DNA from: JAUYQR01 sp031415015
GTDB lineage: Bacteria; Pseudomonadota; Alphaproteobacteria; Rhodobacterales; Rhodobacteraceae
Assembly (NCBI GenBank): GCA_031415015.1
Contig: JANOQT010000037.1
Span: forward strand, 62,001-126,000
DNA: 64,000 nucleotides
Reading direction: 5' to 3'
Positions 42,602-51,645 of the stretch are shown here, one piece after another. Every line of letters begins with the position of its first letter. The first letter of the stretch is position 1. Below the pieces are notes generated by a model. It did not search any database, was not told where the DNA came from, and saw only the letters and a program-made list of their open reading frames with translations. The translations under genes and the position numbers were made by a program.

Positions 42602-43819
42602 ATGGTCACCCGTTATCTGCCCTTGGCGCTGAAGCACAGCCCGACCCCGCGCATCGAGAATTTCGCCCTGCTGGCCGGACTGGACGCGGCGGTGCGCGGG
42701 ATGCTGATCTCGACCATGCCGCTGGTGGTGTATGACGCGCTTGGCGATGCGCAGTCCACCTCCATCGTGTTCTTTATGGCCGGGATCGTGGCGCTGATCT
42801 GGGGGCTGATGGTGCCCTGGGCGACACGCCTGATCCCGCGCCGCTGGGCCTATACCGGGGGGGTGCTGCTGTATCTGGTCGGCATGACGCTGGGGGCCAT
42901 CGGCACGCGCTGGTCGGTGCCCCTGGCGCTGATGGCCAATGCGATGGCGACGGTGACGATCTTTGTCTGCCTGAACGCCTATGTGCTGGATTATGTCGAC
43001 CGCGCCAATCTGGGGCGCAGCCAGTCGGTGCAGATGGCCTATGCCGCCACCGCCTGGACGGTGGGGCCAATGTCGGGGGTGTGGCTCTATCACCAATGGG
43101 CGCCCGCGCCGTTTCTGGTGGCGGGGGGATTTGCGCTGGTGCTGCTGACCACGTTCTGGGTGCTGCGGATGGGCAATGGCAAGCAGATCGCCCGGGCGAA
43201 GCGGCCTGCGGTGAACCCGTTGGCCTATCTGGGCCGGTTCTTCAGCCAGCCCCGGCTGATCGCGGGCTGGATGTTCGCGGTGATGCGGTCCTGCGGCTGG
43301 TGGGTCTATGTGGTCTACCTGCCGATCTTCTGCATCGAGGCGGGTCTTGGTGACAAGGTGGGCGGCATCGCCCTGTCGGTCACCAATGCGCTGTTGTTTG
43401 GCGCGCCCGCGCTGAACCGGCTGGGGCGGCGTCTTTCGGTGCGCCTGTCGGTGCAGCTGGCCTTCGGTGCGTGCGGCGGGTTGTTCTGCTTCGCGGCCCT
43501 GCTGTCGTTCCTGCCCTGGGCCACGGTTGCGCTGGTGATGGCGGCATCGCTGTTTCTGGTGATTCTGGATGTGGTCGGCGGTTTGCCGTTCCTGATGTCG
43601 GTCAAACCGTCCGAACGGACCGAGATGTCCGCCGTCTATTCCAGCTTTCGTGACGTGTCGGGCATTGTGACGCCGGGAATGGCGTGGCTGGTGCTGTGGG
43701 TGGCACCGCTGCCGGGCATCTTCCTTGCCGCCGGGGTCGGGCTGGTGGCCGCATGGGCGGTGGCGGGGCGGCTGAACCCAAGGCTTGGGGCGTTGCGCCC
43801 GTCACGCGGCGGGGTCTAA
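42602..43819 (+). CDS. Major facilitator superfamily transporter
   Basis: 405 aa with about twelve membrane helices in two halves (about 20-190 and 225-395). The loop between helices 2 and 3 contains WATRLIPRRWAY in place of the classical GxxxDRxGRR, and helix 5-6 carries QMAYAATAWTVGPMSGVWL. The substrate is unknown; related proteins are drug or sugar exporters. It overlaps, tail to tail by four bases, the epimerase gene. Confidence 0.85.
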   Translation: MVTRYLPLALKHSPTPRIENFALLAGLDAAVRGMLISTMPLVVYDALGDAQSTSIVFFMAGIVALIWGLMVPWATRLIPRRWAYTGGVLLYLVGMTLGAIGTRWSVPLALMANAMATVTIFVCLNAYVLDYVDRANLGRSQSVQMAYAATAWTVGPMSGVWLYHQWAPAPFLVAGGFALVLLTTFWVLRMGNGKQIARAKRPAVNPLAYLGRFFSQPRLIAGWMFAVMRSCGWWVYVVYLPIFCIEAGLGDKVGGIALSVTNALLFGAPALNRLGRRLSVRLSVQLAFGACGGLFCFAALLSFLPWATVALVMAASLFLVILDVVGGLPFLMSVKPSERTEMSAVYSSFRDVSGIVTPGMAWLVLWVAPLPGIFLAAGVGLVAAWAVAGRLNPRLGALRPSRGGV

Positions 43820-44826
43820 GCCCACACGCGGCCATGCTTGACCAGCCAGTCGGCGCTGGCCAGCAGTGCCGCCTTTGGGGCGATGAACTCCATCCCCAAT
43901 TCGTTGACGGCGCGGGCGTTCGACACCCGCTCCAGATGTCCAAGCTTTGGCAGGATCGACCGGATATCGCTGTCAAACAGCGCCAGCATCCGCAGCAGCA
44001 ACTTTGGTGCCTCGCGCGTGGGGATCCGGCGCACCGGGTACGCGGCTTTCAGGTGCCGTCCCATGTCGACCATCGCCAGTGACCCCGCCGCCGCGATGAA
44101 CCGCTTGCCCGCCGTTTCGGGCCGCTGCAGCGCGCGCAGGTGCATCTCGGCCACGTCGCGCACATCGACGACGGGCAGACCAAAGCCGGGCAACATCGGG
44201 TCGCGGCCCTTCAGCAGCCGCTCCACCAGCCCAAGGGACGACCCGTACTGCGCATCAAGTGGCGGCCCCAGCACCAGACCGGGATTGATCACCGTCAGCT
44301 TCAGCCCGCGCGCCTTCGCCACCTCCCACGCGGTGCGTTCGGCCAGCGTCTTGGATTTTGCATAGGCGGTGGTGGACGGATGGTCGAGGTCGCACCAGTC
44401 CGCCTCGTCTTGCAGGGTGTCGGGCTTGCTGTCGTTCAGCACGGCAACCGTGGACGAGGTCAGCACCACCCGCACCACCCCCGCCGCAGCAGCGGCTTTC
44501 AACACCCGTTCCGTCCCCTCCACCGCCGGGCGGATCAGGGTGGCCGCATCCTTTGGCTGGGTGATCGGAAACGGCGAGGCGGTGTGCACCAGCGCCGTCA
44601 CTCCCGCCATTGCATCCGCCCAGCCCGCATCGCTTTCCAGATCGGCCTGCACGAAGGTCAGCTCCCCCGCACCGGGCCGCAAATGCGGGGCCAGCGCCGC
44701 GCGCACCTCATCGGCCCGGTCAAGGCGGCGAACCGTGCCGCGCACAGCATACCCGGCGTTCAACAGCCGCAGCGCCACATGTTTGGCGATAAAGCCCGAG
44801 GCTCCCGTCAGAAGTACCAGATCCAT
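43816..44826 (-). CDS. NAD(P)-dependent epimerase/dihydroflavonol reductase-like protein
   Basis: 336 aa from the ATG at 44826 (MDLVLLTGASGFIAKHVALRLL), an extended short-chain dehydrogenase with GxxGxxG at 8-14. The catalytic Ser is in LTSSTVAVL and the YxxxK in TTAYAKSKTLAERTAW. The domain SSLGLVERLLKGRDP and substrate-side DVRDVAEMHLRAL match the dihydroflavonol-4-reductase/cinnamoyl-CoA reductase group, which reduces carbonyls with NADPH. Substrate unknown. Confidence 0.88.
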   Translation of the reverse strand: MDLVLLTGASGFIAKHVALRLLNAGYAVRGTVRRLDRADEVRAALAPHLRPGAGELTFVQADLESDAGWADAMAGVTALVHTASPFPITQPKDAATLIRPAVEGTERVLKAAAAAGVVRVVLTSSTVAVLNDSKPDTLQDEADWCDLDHPSTTAYAKSKTLAERTAWEVAKARGLKLTVINPGLVLGPPLDAQYGSSLGLVERLLKGRDPMLPGFGLPVVDVRDVAEMHLRALQRPETAGKRFIAAAGSLAMVDMGRHLKAAYPVRRIPTREAPKLLLRMLALFDSDIRSILPKLGHLERVSNARAVNELGMEFIAPKAALLASADWLVKHGRVWA

Positions 44827-44907
44827 GCCGATCCCCCGATAGGCCACACCGCGCCAGTTAGGCCGCTGTCCCTTCGGAAATCAAGCGGCAGCCCGGTCGC
44901 GACCGCA

Positions 44908-47052
44908 TCATTCGCCCGCGTTCAGCGCTTTGGCCAGCTCGATCTCGGCCTGACCCAGCTTGGCCTTGATGGTGCCCATCTCGACCTTGTCGGCGGCCAG
45001 GAAGATCGAGGCCAGATTGACCGCCTCGCCGGGGGTGGTGGCAAGGATGTCTTTGAGCTGCGCCTCAGTCCGGCCCTGCGACAACAGTTGCAACGCATCG
45101 GCGCGGGAGTCGTGGAACCCCGCCAAGCGAACGTTGTAGCGGTAAAGCCCACCCGAAGTGGCGAGGAGGAAGAGCAGGAGGATGCCGGGGGGCACCTGAT
45201 CGACCAGCGCCTTCCACCACGTCTCGCCGCCTGATTGTTGGGTTTGCCACGCGGTCAGACAGGCGGTGGTGAGGTCTTTGTCGGGGGGTGTGGCAGTGCC
45301 GCGGCAAGCCGAAAGAAAGGCTTCAAAATCCAAAGTGCGTCGCTCACGTAGGTATTGCAAAAGGTTGATTTGCAAACTGCTAAGATCTTCCAGTGTGCGC
45401 CGCTCTATCAATTCAAGCCCGGCGCGCTCAGAGGCTACTAAGCGAAGCCGATCTCGGAGATCACGGATCGCGATCATTTCGCCGATGTGCGGCGGTAGTG
45501 CCGAAAAAAAGGCCTCTACCGCAGCCATCCCAGATTCATCAGGTACTGTTGACAGTGCTTTTGCTGAGGCGATGAGGGCGTCAGGTCGTGTGAGTAAAAT
45601 TCCGGATTCACCGACAAATCCTTTTCTCCCGTAGAAGTAGATTCTGTCACCAAAATCAATGGCGTCAATAATATCCCCATTCACGCCTGTCGGTAGAATT
45701 CTTGTTGCGGTTCCGTCAGTTGACAGGCGCAAAAGTTCTCCAAGAATACCGAAGAAGAAAAGCTGATCTCCATACGATTTAGCGCCAAGAATGCTTCTTT
45801 TGGTACCGCTTTTAATTGGGTCGATTTTGCCGTTTTCTCCGGAAAAACTTAGCAAACCTCCCTCAGAACCAAACAGATATAGAAGTCCCTCATGTTCAAT
45901 TGCACCATTTAGATGCTCTCTTGTTCCTGTCAAAATATGTTCGACCGCATTACCATTTGGTGCAAGTTGGAGAAGCGTTCCGTAGCCACCAAAAATGTAT
46001 AGACGCCCATTGTAATTTACTGCTTTTGAGAGGGATGCATTAGAGTCCGTTTGAATCCTATCAATCTTGACCCCATCCCCTGAAAGGCGGAACAGTGTTC
46101 CGTCCTCGCCGAAGAAGAAGAGCAGGTCTCCTTGTGTAAAGGACCCACTAAGCGATACGTCAGAATATGTGTTGACAACGTCGACTTTGCTTCCACCGGG
46201 GGCAAGTCGCATCAATGTCCCACGCTCACCGTACAGGTAAAAATGACCTCCGAACTTAATGGCACCATTAATTCCGGCACTGACGCCTGTTGGTATTTTC
46301 TCCACTTCTCTGCCATCTGCAGAAAGTCGGTGAATTGCTCCCTTATCCCCAAAGAAAAGTAGCTCGTTTCTATCCGAAATCGCACCATCCAAGCGTGCGT
46401 CCATGCCGGTGGAGAGCGACTCCAAAGCAATACCAGACGAAGCAATGCGGACAATCGTACCACCTCCCCCAAAAATATATAGGTTGTCAAGGTGTGATAC
46501 TGCGCCAGTGAAGAAAGCATCTGTTTCAGCGGGGATTAGTTCGAAGTCAGTAGTGATGGAACTATTGCGCAGAACCAAGCCACCATTACCGAAAAGATAA
46601 AGTGCATCACGGTGTACTGCGGCGCCAATTATAGACGTATCAGACACTATTGGTAACGCTACGAAAGTGTCTTCCAGTAGCGCCGTCAGAAGCGGCGCAT
46701 CCGTTCCATCTTCCAACGTACCGCCCAGCATAAGCGCCGTCCGTTTTGTGTCGAGAACGCCTTTTCTAGCGGTTATACCGTCGAGCGTCTCCTGCAGCGC
46801 TTCTTCCCGTCCGTCAGCCCAAGTCTGCCAGAACGGTAGGCCGAGGTAGAAAGCAAGCCCCGAAACTACGGTCACGACCAGCAGCGTGAAGAACAACCGG
46901 GCACCATTCTTGGCGGCCAGCGCTCTCCGGCGCATGTGGAGTATAACCCCACCCAGCGGCCCCTCGCGCGCCGCCCAGTCAGCCTCCAGCCGGGCGCGCT
47001 CCAGTTTGCGTCGGCGCATGTCTCCGGGCAGGTCGGCAAATCGTTCGGACAA
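44908..47052 (-). CDS. Membrane protein with nine exact 40-residue beta repeats
   Basis: 714 aa. A basic cytoplasmic N-terminus, a membrane helix at about 51-73, then a short helical stretch, then nine repeats of 40 residues: the motif LYLFG and its variants recurs at 151, 191, 231, 271, 311, 351, 391, 431 and 471, with no length changes. Each unit reads roughly LNGAI..(x)..LYIFG..GTLxRLS..G..VExIxTG, which should form a closed beta propeller. A helical region and a second membrane helix (about 620-640) follow, then a helical C-terminus. The repeat part is markedly AT-rich compared with the ends. No known family; a periplasmic propeller between two anchors is inferred. Confidence 0.75.
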   Translation of the reverse strand: MSERFADLPGDMRRRKLERARLEADWAAREGPLGGVILHMRRRALAAKNGARLFFTLLVVTVVSGLAFYLGLPFWQTWADGREEALQETLDGITARKGVLDTKRTALMLGGTLEDGTDAPLLTALLEDTFVALPIVSDTSIIGAAVHRDALYLFGNGGLVLRNSSITTDFELIPAETDAFFTGAVSHLDNLYIFGGGGTIVRIASSGIALESLSTGMDARLDGAISDRNELLFFGDKGAIHRLSADGREVEKIPTGVSAGINGAIKFGGHFYLYGERGTLMRLAPGGSKVDVVNTYSDVSLSGSFTQGDLLFFFGEDGTLFRLSGDGVKIDRIQTDSNASLSKAVNYNGRLYIFGGYGTLLQLAPNGNAVEHILTGTREHLNGAIEHEGLLYLFGSEGGLLSFSGENGKIDPIKSGTKRSILGAKSYGDQLFFFGILGELLRLSTDGTATRILPTGVNGDIIDAIDFGDRIYFYGRKGFVGESGILLTRPDALIASAKALSTVPDESGMAAVEAFFSALPPHIGEMIAIRDLRDRLRLVASERAGLELIERRTLEDLSSLQINLLQYLRERRTLDFEAFLSACRGTATPPDKDLTTACLTAWQTQQSGGETWWKALVDQVPPGILLLFLLATSGGLYRYNVRLAGFHDSRADALQLLSQGRTEAQLKDILATTPGEAVNLASIFLAADKVEMGTIKAKLGQAEIELAKALNAGE

Positions 47053-47123
47053 TCACATCTCCGGCGATACTCAATGGGATGAGAGTGCCGAACTCACTCC
47101 ATGATTTCAATCGTTCTCTGACG

Positions 47124-48800
47124 TCACTCCACCAGCCGACGGGCGATGACCTGCGCCTGGATCTCCGCCGCACCCTCGAAGATGTTGAGAATCCGCGCGT
47201 CGCACAAAATCCGGCTGATCTGGTATTCCAGCGCAAAGCCGTTGCCACCGTGGATCTGCAACGCGTTGTCGGCGGCGGCCCAGGCCACCCGCGCGCCCAG
47301 CAGTTTCGCCATCCCAGCCTCAAGATCGCAGCGGTGACCGTGGTCCTTTTGCCAGGCCGAGTAATAGGTCAGCTGCCGCGCCACCATAATCTCCACCGCC
47401 ATCATCGCAAGCTTGCCGGCGACGCGGGGAAAGGCAATCAGCGGTTTGCCGAACTGCTGGCGGTCGGTGGCGTATTGCATGCCCACCTCCAGCGCGTTCT
47501 GCGCCACGCCCACGGCACGGGCGGCAGTCTGGATGCGGGCGCTCTCAAACGTCTGCATCAACTGCTTGAAGCCCTGACCCTCGACCCCGCCCAGCAGGTT
47601 GTCACCCTTGACCGCAAAGTCATCGAAATTGACGGTGTATTCCTTCATGCCGCGATAGCCGAGCACTTCGATCTCGCCGCCCGACAGGCCGGGATCGACG
47701 AAGGGCACCGCATCGGTTCCCGGCGTCTTTTCGGCCAGAAACATGCTCAGGCCGCGGTAATCCGTCGTCCCCGGCACCGACCGCGCCAGCACCGTCATCA
47801 CATGGGTGCGCGCGGCATGGGTGATCCAGGTCTTGTTGCCGGTGATCTGCCAATCCTCGCCCGCCTTGGCAGCCTTGGTGCGCAACGACCCAAGGTCTGA
47901 CCCGGTGTTCGGTTCGGTAAACACCGCGGTCGGCAAAATCTCTCCGCTGGCCAGCTTTGGCAGCCACTGCGCCTTCTGCGCCTCGGTCCCGCCACACAGG
48001 ATCAGTTCGGCGGCAATTTCGGTCCGCGTCGCCAGCGACCCCACCCCGATGTAGCCGCGCGAAAGTTCTTCGCTGACCACCACCATCGAAGCTTTGGTCA
48101 GGCCGAAGCCGCCGTAAGCCTCCGGGATCGTCAGGCCGAACACGCCCATTTCGGCCAGCTTGTCGATTACCGTCATCGGGATCAACTCGTCGCGCAGATG
48201 CCAGCCATGGGCGTGAGGCACCACCTCCTCATCGGCAAAACGGCGGAACTGGTCGCGGATCATCTCCAGCTCGTCGTCCAGCCCGGTGACGCCGTAGGTC
48301 GCGCGGCCGTGGTTGGCGCGCATGCAGGCCACCAGTTGCATCCGCGCGGCGTCGGTGTTGCCGCCCGCCATCAGCGCCTGTGCGGCTTCCCCCGGGTGCC
48401 AGTCCAGCCCAAGGTCAGACAGCCGCGCCATCTCGGATTGGCTCATCGGAATGCCGCCCGCGATCTGGTTCAGGTATTCGCCAAAGGCGATCTGAAGGAT
48501 CAGCGCCTCCATTTCCGAAAAGCGCCCACCCTCAGACACCCGGCCCGCCCAGCCGTGCATCTGGCGCAGGGCCTCGACATAGGTCGCCAGCCAGGCCAAC
48601 GCGTGGGCAGCGCATTGATGCTGTTCCAGCGCGGGCGCGGAGACCTTGCCTGCCACGGTCACCCGGCCCCGAACGGCGTCGCGCGCGTCTGACAGCAGCG
48701 CCTCCACCTCGGGCAGGGCAGCCCCGGTCAGCGCCAGAAGATCGGTCAGAATGGCGGTTTGGGTCGCAGTTTGGGTCATGGTCTGGCCATCATGCGGCAT
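47124..48800 (-). CDS. mcd: (2S)-methylsuccinyl-CoA dehydrogenase
   Basis: 558 aa from the ATG at 48800 (GGAG seven bases upstream); an ATG at 48779 is the alternative. It has an N-terminal helical extension of about 140 residues (LTDLLALTGAALPEVEALL) before the acyl-CoA dehydrogenase fold, the mark of Mcd. The FAD/substrate motifs EPNTGSDLGSLRT and TGNKTWITHAA are seen, as is the C-terminal QIHGGNGFALEYQISRI. It oxidises methylsuccinyl-CoA to mesaconyl-CoA in the ethylmalonyl-CoA pathway of acetate assimilation and passes electrons to ETF (encoded at 59759-61446). Assigned by recalled similarity to characterised Rhodobacter enzymes. Confidence 0.88.
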   Translation of the reverse strand: MPHDGQTMTQTATQTAILTDLLALTGAALPEVEALLSDARDAVRGRVTVAGKVSAPALEQHQCAAHALAWLATYVEALRQMHGWAGRVSEGGRFSEMEALILQIAFGEYLNQIAGGIPMSQSEMARLSDLGLDWHPGEAAQALMAGGNTDAARMQLVACMRANHGRATYGVTGLDDELEMIRDQFRRFADEEVVPHAHGWHLRDELIPMTVIDKLAEMGVFGLTIPEAYGGFGLTKASMVVVSEELSRGYIGVGSLATRTEIAAELILCGGTEAQKAQWLPKLASGEILPTAVFTEPNTGSDLGSLRTKAAKAGEDWQITGNKTWITHAARTHVMTVLARSVPGTTDYRGLSMFLAEKTPGTDAVPFVDPGLSGGEIEVLGYRGMKEYTVNFDDFAVKGDNLLGGVEGQGFKQLMQTFESARIQTAARAVGVAQNALEVGMQYATDRQQFGKPLIAFPRVAGKLAMMAVEIMVARQLTYYSAWQKDHGHRCDLEAGMAKLLGARVAWAAADNALQIHGGNGFALEYQISRILCDARILNIFEGAAEIQAQVIARRLVE

Positions 48801-48918
48801 GAGTTCGCTCCGGTCATCAGCAAGATTCTGCACCTGCAAACAAGTAAAGCCTTCGCAGTTGCAGAGCAATAAGCTTTCGCAGGATTTGCCGAAAACGAAT
48901 GAAAATGTCGCAGCGAAT

Positions 48919-49455
48919 TCACGACAGCGCGCCGCAGGCCTCGGCGATGTCGGGCAGGGCGGCGGCGGGAACCACTTCGAATTCCACCTGATACAGCCGA
49001 GTGTCCATATCCCAGGCCTCGAACCGCCAGATCCCGGGAAGCAGTTCGTCGGCGGTGTCGAAGCGAAAGAATGCCATCTGATCTGCCAGGTCACCAAAGG
49101 CGCTGGCCCAGACCTCGGGTGTATCCAGACCTGGCCGGTAAACCCGCATTTCGGCGAACGGTGCTGTATTGCCCGGACCCAGCCGCGCCTTGACCCCAAA
49201 AGCAAGGCCCAGTGCGGCGGGGACCACCTGCCGGTCCGGCCAGTGAAAGCTGATGTCGCCGTCAGGCACATGGATCCAGCCGGAAAACGTGCCCGGCGCA
49301 GGCACTTTGTCCATCGTCTGCAACGCGCAGAACACGCCGACCGACAGGAATGCCACCGCCGCATCCGCAACCGGCGGGGCAGGTTTTGCCAGCCCCGGCA
49401 GGGCCATAAGGCACGCAAGACTTGTCCCAATCATCCAGCGCAAAAGAATCTTCAT
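48919..49455 (-). CDS. Secreted DUF3859 family protein
   Basis: 178 aa. A signal peptide covers about 1-23 (LMALPGLA). The mature part has GVFCALQTMDKVPAPGTFSG, VPAALGLAFGVKARLG and a C-terminal GIWRFEAWDMDTRLYQVEFEVVPA, the pattern of DUF3859, a periplasmic family of unknown role. One Cys precedes and one follows the core (FCA.. and EAC), possibly a disulfide. A shorter relative lies at 49640. It is on the minus strand between pckA and mcd. Confidence 0.75.
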   Translation of the reverse strand: MKILLRWMIGTSLACLMALPGLAKPAPPVADAAVAFLSVGVFCALQTMDKVPAPGTFSGWIHVPDGDISFHWPDRQVVPAALGLAFGVKARLGPGNTAPFAEMRVYRPGLDTPEVWASAFGDLADQMAFFRFDTADELLPGIWRFEAWDMDTRLYQVEFEVVPAAALPDIAEACGALS

Positions 49456-49639
49456 TGCCGGAGAAGACCACGTGGGGACCGGTTACTCAACCGTTCCATC
49501 TGCCGCCTTTGCTGTCCCACATTGATCGGCCTGCGATGTGGCTTCGTGGTGCAGGACAAGTTGGATTGGCGGCGTTTCGACCGCTTGATGCAGGGTCTGC
49601 CGGTGCTGAACGGCCTGCAGCTGATCCGGCAGGCGCTTG

Positions 49640-50038
49640 TCAGCTGATGTTAGGCAGGCCTTGCATCTCGGTCGTCCAGGATTCACGTGTCGCACCGCTG
49701 CGGCCTAGCGGCGGATGCTCCACCACGATGATCACTTCCGAAGCAGATGAGGGATCTTCGCGCCCCATTACGCCGAACAACAGGCCATCAATTGCCGGAA
49801 TGGTTTGCGTTTGCTTCAACTGCGCCGGGTTCGCCAGATGCCGCTCGACAGATCCCTTGACGGTATCGGCGTCCTTGGTGACATAATCTGCCGGGCGCTG
49901 GCAAAAGATACCAAAGCTGATGTCGGTCACCCGCTTGGGATCATGCCAGTCTGCCGGATCAGCGTGGACACCGCCCGCGCTGAGGCCGCAAAGGACCAGC
50001 CCGCTGGCGATCAGACCTCGGGTCCGAAGGATGGTCAG
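49640..50038 (-). CDS. Short DUF3859-like secreted protein with unusual (CTG) start
   Basis: 132 aa if started at the CTG at 50038, nine bases after the pckA stop; starting at the internal GTG (49930) would lose the signal peptide. The extension reads LTILRTRGLIASGLVLCGLS and ends VHA before D, a convincing signal peptide. No ATG, GTG or TTG exists in this frame at the right place. The mature part parallels the 48919 gene product (FGIFCQRP like GVFCALQT; IPAIDGLLFGV like VPAALGLAFGV) but lacks its C-terminal strand region. Function unknown. Confidence 0.55.
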   Translation of the reverse strand: MTILRTRGLIASGLVLCGLSAGGVHADPADWHDPKRVTDISFGIFCQRPADYVTKDADTVKGSVERHLANPAQLKQTQTIPAIDGLLFGVMGREDPSSASEVIIVVEHPPLGRSGATRESWTTEMQGLPNIS

Positions 50039-50046
50039 TCCGTCGT

Positions 50047-51645
50047 TCAGCCAATCACCGCCGCCTTCACATCGGCGTCGATGAAGGGCACGTACTGGCC
50101 GAAGTTGTCGGCGAACATCGCCACCAGCTTTTTCGCCTGCGCGTCATAAGCCGCAGGATCGGCCCATGTGGCGCGCGGGGTCAGCAGCGCTGTGTCCACT
50201 CCCGGCACGGCCACCGGCACTTCGAACCCGAACATCGGGTCGCGGCGGAATTCGCCTGCGTTCAGCGATCCGTCCAGCGCCGCTGATAACAGCGCCCGCG
50301 TCGCCTTGATCGGCATCCGCGTGCCGGTGCCATACGCGCCGCCGGTCCAGCCGGTGTTGACCAGCCAGCACGACGCGCCGTGCTTGGCGATCTTGGCCTG
50401 CAACAGCTTGCCGTATACTTCGGGCCGGCGCGGCATGAAGGGCGCGCCGAAACAGGTACTGAACGTCGGCTGCGGTTCGGTGACGCCCCGCTCTGTCCCT
50501 GCCACCTTGGAGGTGAAGCCGGACAGAAAGTGGTACATCGCCTGCGCCGGGGTCAGCCGCGCGATGGGTGGCAGCACGCCGAACGCATCGCAGGTCAGCA
50601 TCACCACATGGCGCGGATGGCCGCCAAGCCCGGTGGCGGATGCGTTGGAAATCGCCTCCAGCGGGTAGGCGCAGCGGGTGTTGTCGGTCAGGCTGTTGTC
50701 GGCGAAATCCAGTTCCAGCGTGTCCGGATCATAGACCATGTTTTCCACCACCGTCGCAAACCGGTGCGTGGTGGCATAAATTTCCGGCTCTGCTTCGGGG
50801 TTCAGGTTGATGGTCTTGGCATAGCAGCCGCCTTCAAAGTTGAAGATGCCGCGATCCGACCAGCCGTGTTCGTCATCGCCGATCAGCGTACGGTCGGGGG
50901 CGGCGGACAGCGTGGTCTTGCCCGTACCCGACAGCCCGAAGAACACCGCCGCATCCACCGGATTGCCAACCGCATGGTTGGCCGAGCAGTGCATCGCCAT
51001 CACGCCCTTGTCCGGCAACAGGTAGTTCAGAATGGTAAACACGGCCTTCTTGTTCTCGCCCGCATAGGCGGTATTGGCGATCAGCACGGTCTTTTCGTCA
51101 AAGTTCAGCGCGATCACGGTTTCCGTCCGGCAGCCGTGCCGGGCCGGGTTCGCCTTGAACGACGGGCAGTTGATCACCGTCCAGTCGGGCACGAACGTAT
51201 CCAGTTCCGCCCGGTCAGGACGGCGCAGCAGGTGGCGGATGAACAGCCCGTGCCATGCCAGTTCCGTCACCATCCGCACGTCCAGCCGGTGCAGCGGATC
51301 GGCCCCGGCATACAGGTCCTGCACGAACACCTCGCCCCCGTGCAGATGCGCCAGCATGTCCGCCTTCAGCCGGGCGTATGCATCCGGGGTCATGGCAGCA
51401 TTGTTGTCCCACCAGATCGTGCCCTCGGTGGCAGGGGTGCGGACCACGAACTTGTCCTTTGGCGACCGGCCGGTGAACTGACCGGTCGAACACAGGAACG
51501 CGCCGCCCAGCCCCAGACGCCCCTCGCCCCGGGCCACCGCCGCATCGACCAGTGCAGCCTCGACATAGTTGTAATGAACCTTCGCCGCCCCCCCGATGCC
51601 GTTGTCTTCCAAGCGCTGAGAAGGGTTCACGCGTCCGTGGGTCAT
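50047..51645 (-). CDS. pckA: Phosphoenolpyruvate carboxykinase (ATP)
   Basis: 532 aa from the ATG at 51645. It decarboxylates oxaloacetate to PEP, the entry to gluconeogenesis. Motifs: TGRSPKDKF, the metal/oxaloacetate loop RMVTELAWHGLF, kinase-1a GLSGTGKTTLSA, kinase-2 LIGDDEHGW, NFEGGCYAKTI and the C-terminal NTGWTGGAYGTGTRM. Placed divergently from the ChvI/ChvG-PTS operon with 359 bases between, which contain two operator-like sites (51798-51828). Confidence 0.96.
   Translation of the reverse strand: MTHGRVNPSQRLEDNGIGGAAKVHYNYVEAALVDAAVARGEGRLGLGGAFLCSTGQFTGRSPKDKFVVRTPATEGTIWWDNNAAMTPDAYARLKADMLAHLHGGEVFVQDLYAGADPLHRLDVRMVTELAWHGLFIRHLLRRPDRAELDTFVPDWTVINCPSFKANPARHGCRTETVIALNFDEKTVLIANTAYAGENKKAVFTILNYLLPDKGVMAMHCSANHAVGNPVDAAVFFGLSGTGKTTLSAAPDRTLIGDDEHGWSDRGIFNFEGGCYAKTINLNPEAEPEIYATTHRFATVVENMVYDPDTLELDFADNSLTDNTRCAYPLEAISNASATGLGGHPRHVVMLTCDAFGVLPPIARLTPAQAMYHFLSGFTSKVAGTERGVTEPQPTFSTCFGAPFMPRRPEVYGKLLQAKIAKHGASCWLVNTGWTGGAYGTGTRMPIKATRALLSAALDGSLNAGEFRRDPMFGFEVPVAVPGVDTALLTPRATWADPAAYDAQAKKLVAMFADNFGQYVPFIDADVKAAVIG

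Noticed and set aside
47124..49430. A 768-aa fusion of mcd with upstream sequence
   Set aside because: The extra 210 residues are antisense-like read-through in front of a proper start at 48800 and overlap the DUF3859 gene in another frame.
48646..49647. Plus-strand frame ending LDWRRFDRLMQGLPVLNG
   Set aside because: The end looks protein-like, but most of the frame is antisense to mcd and DUF3859 genes, and no start or family could be found.
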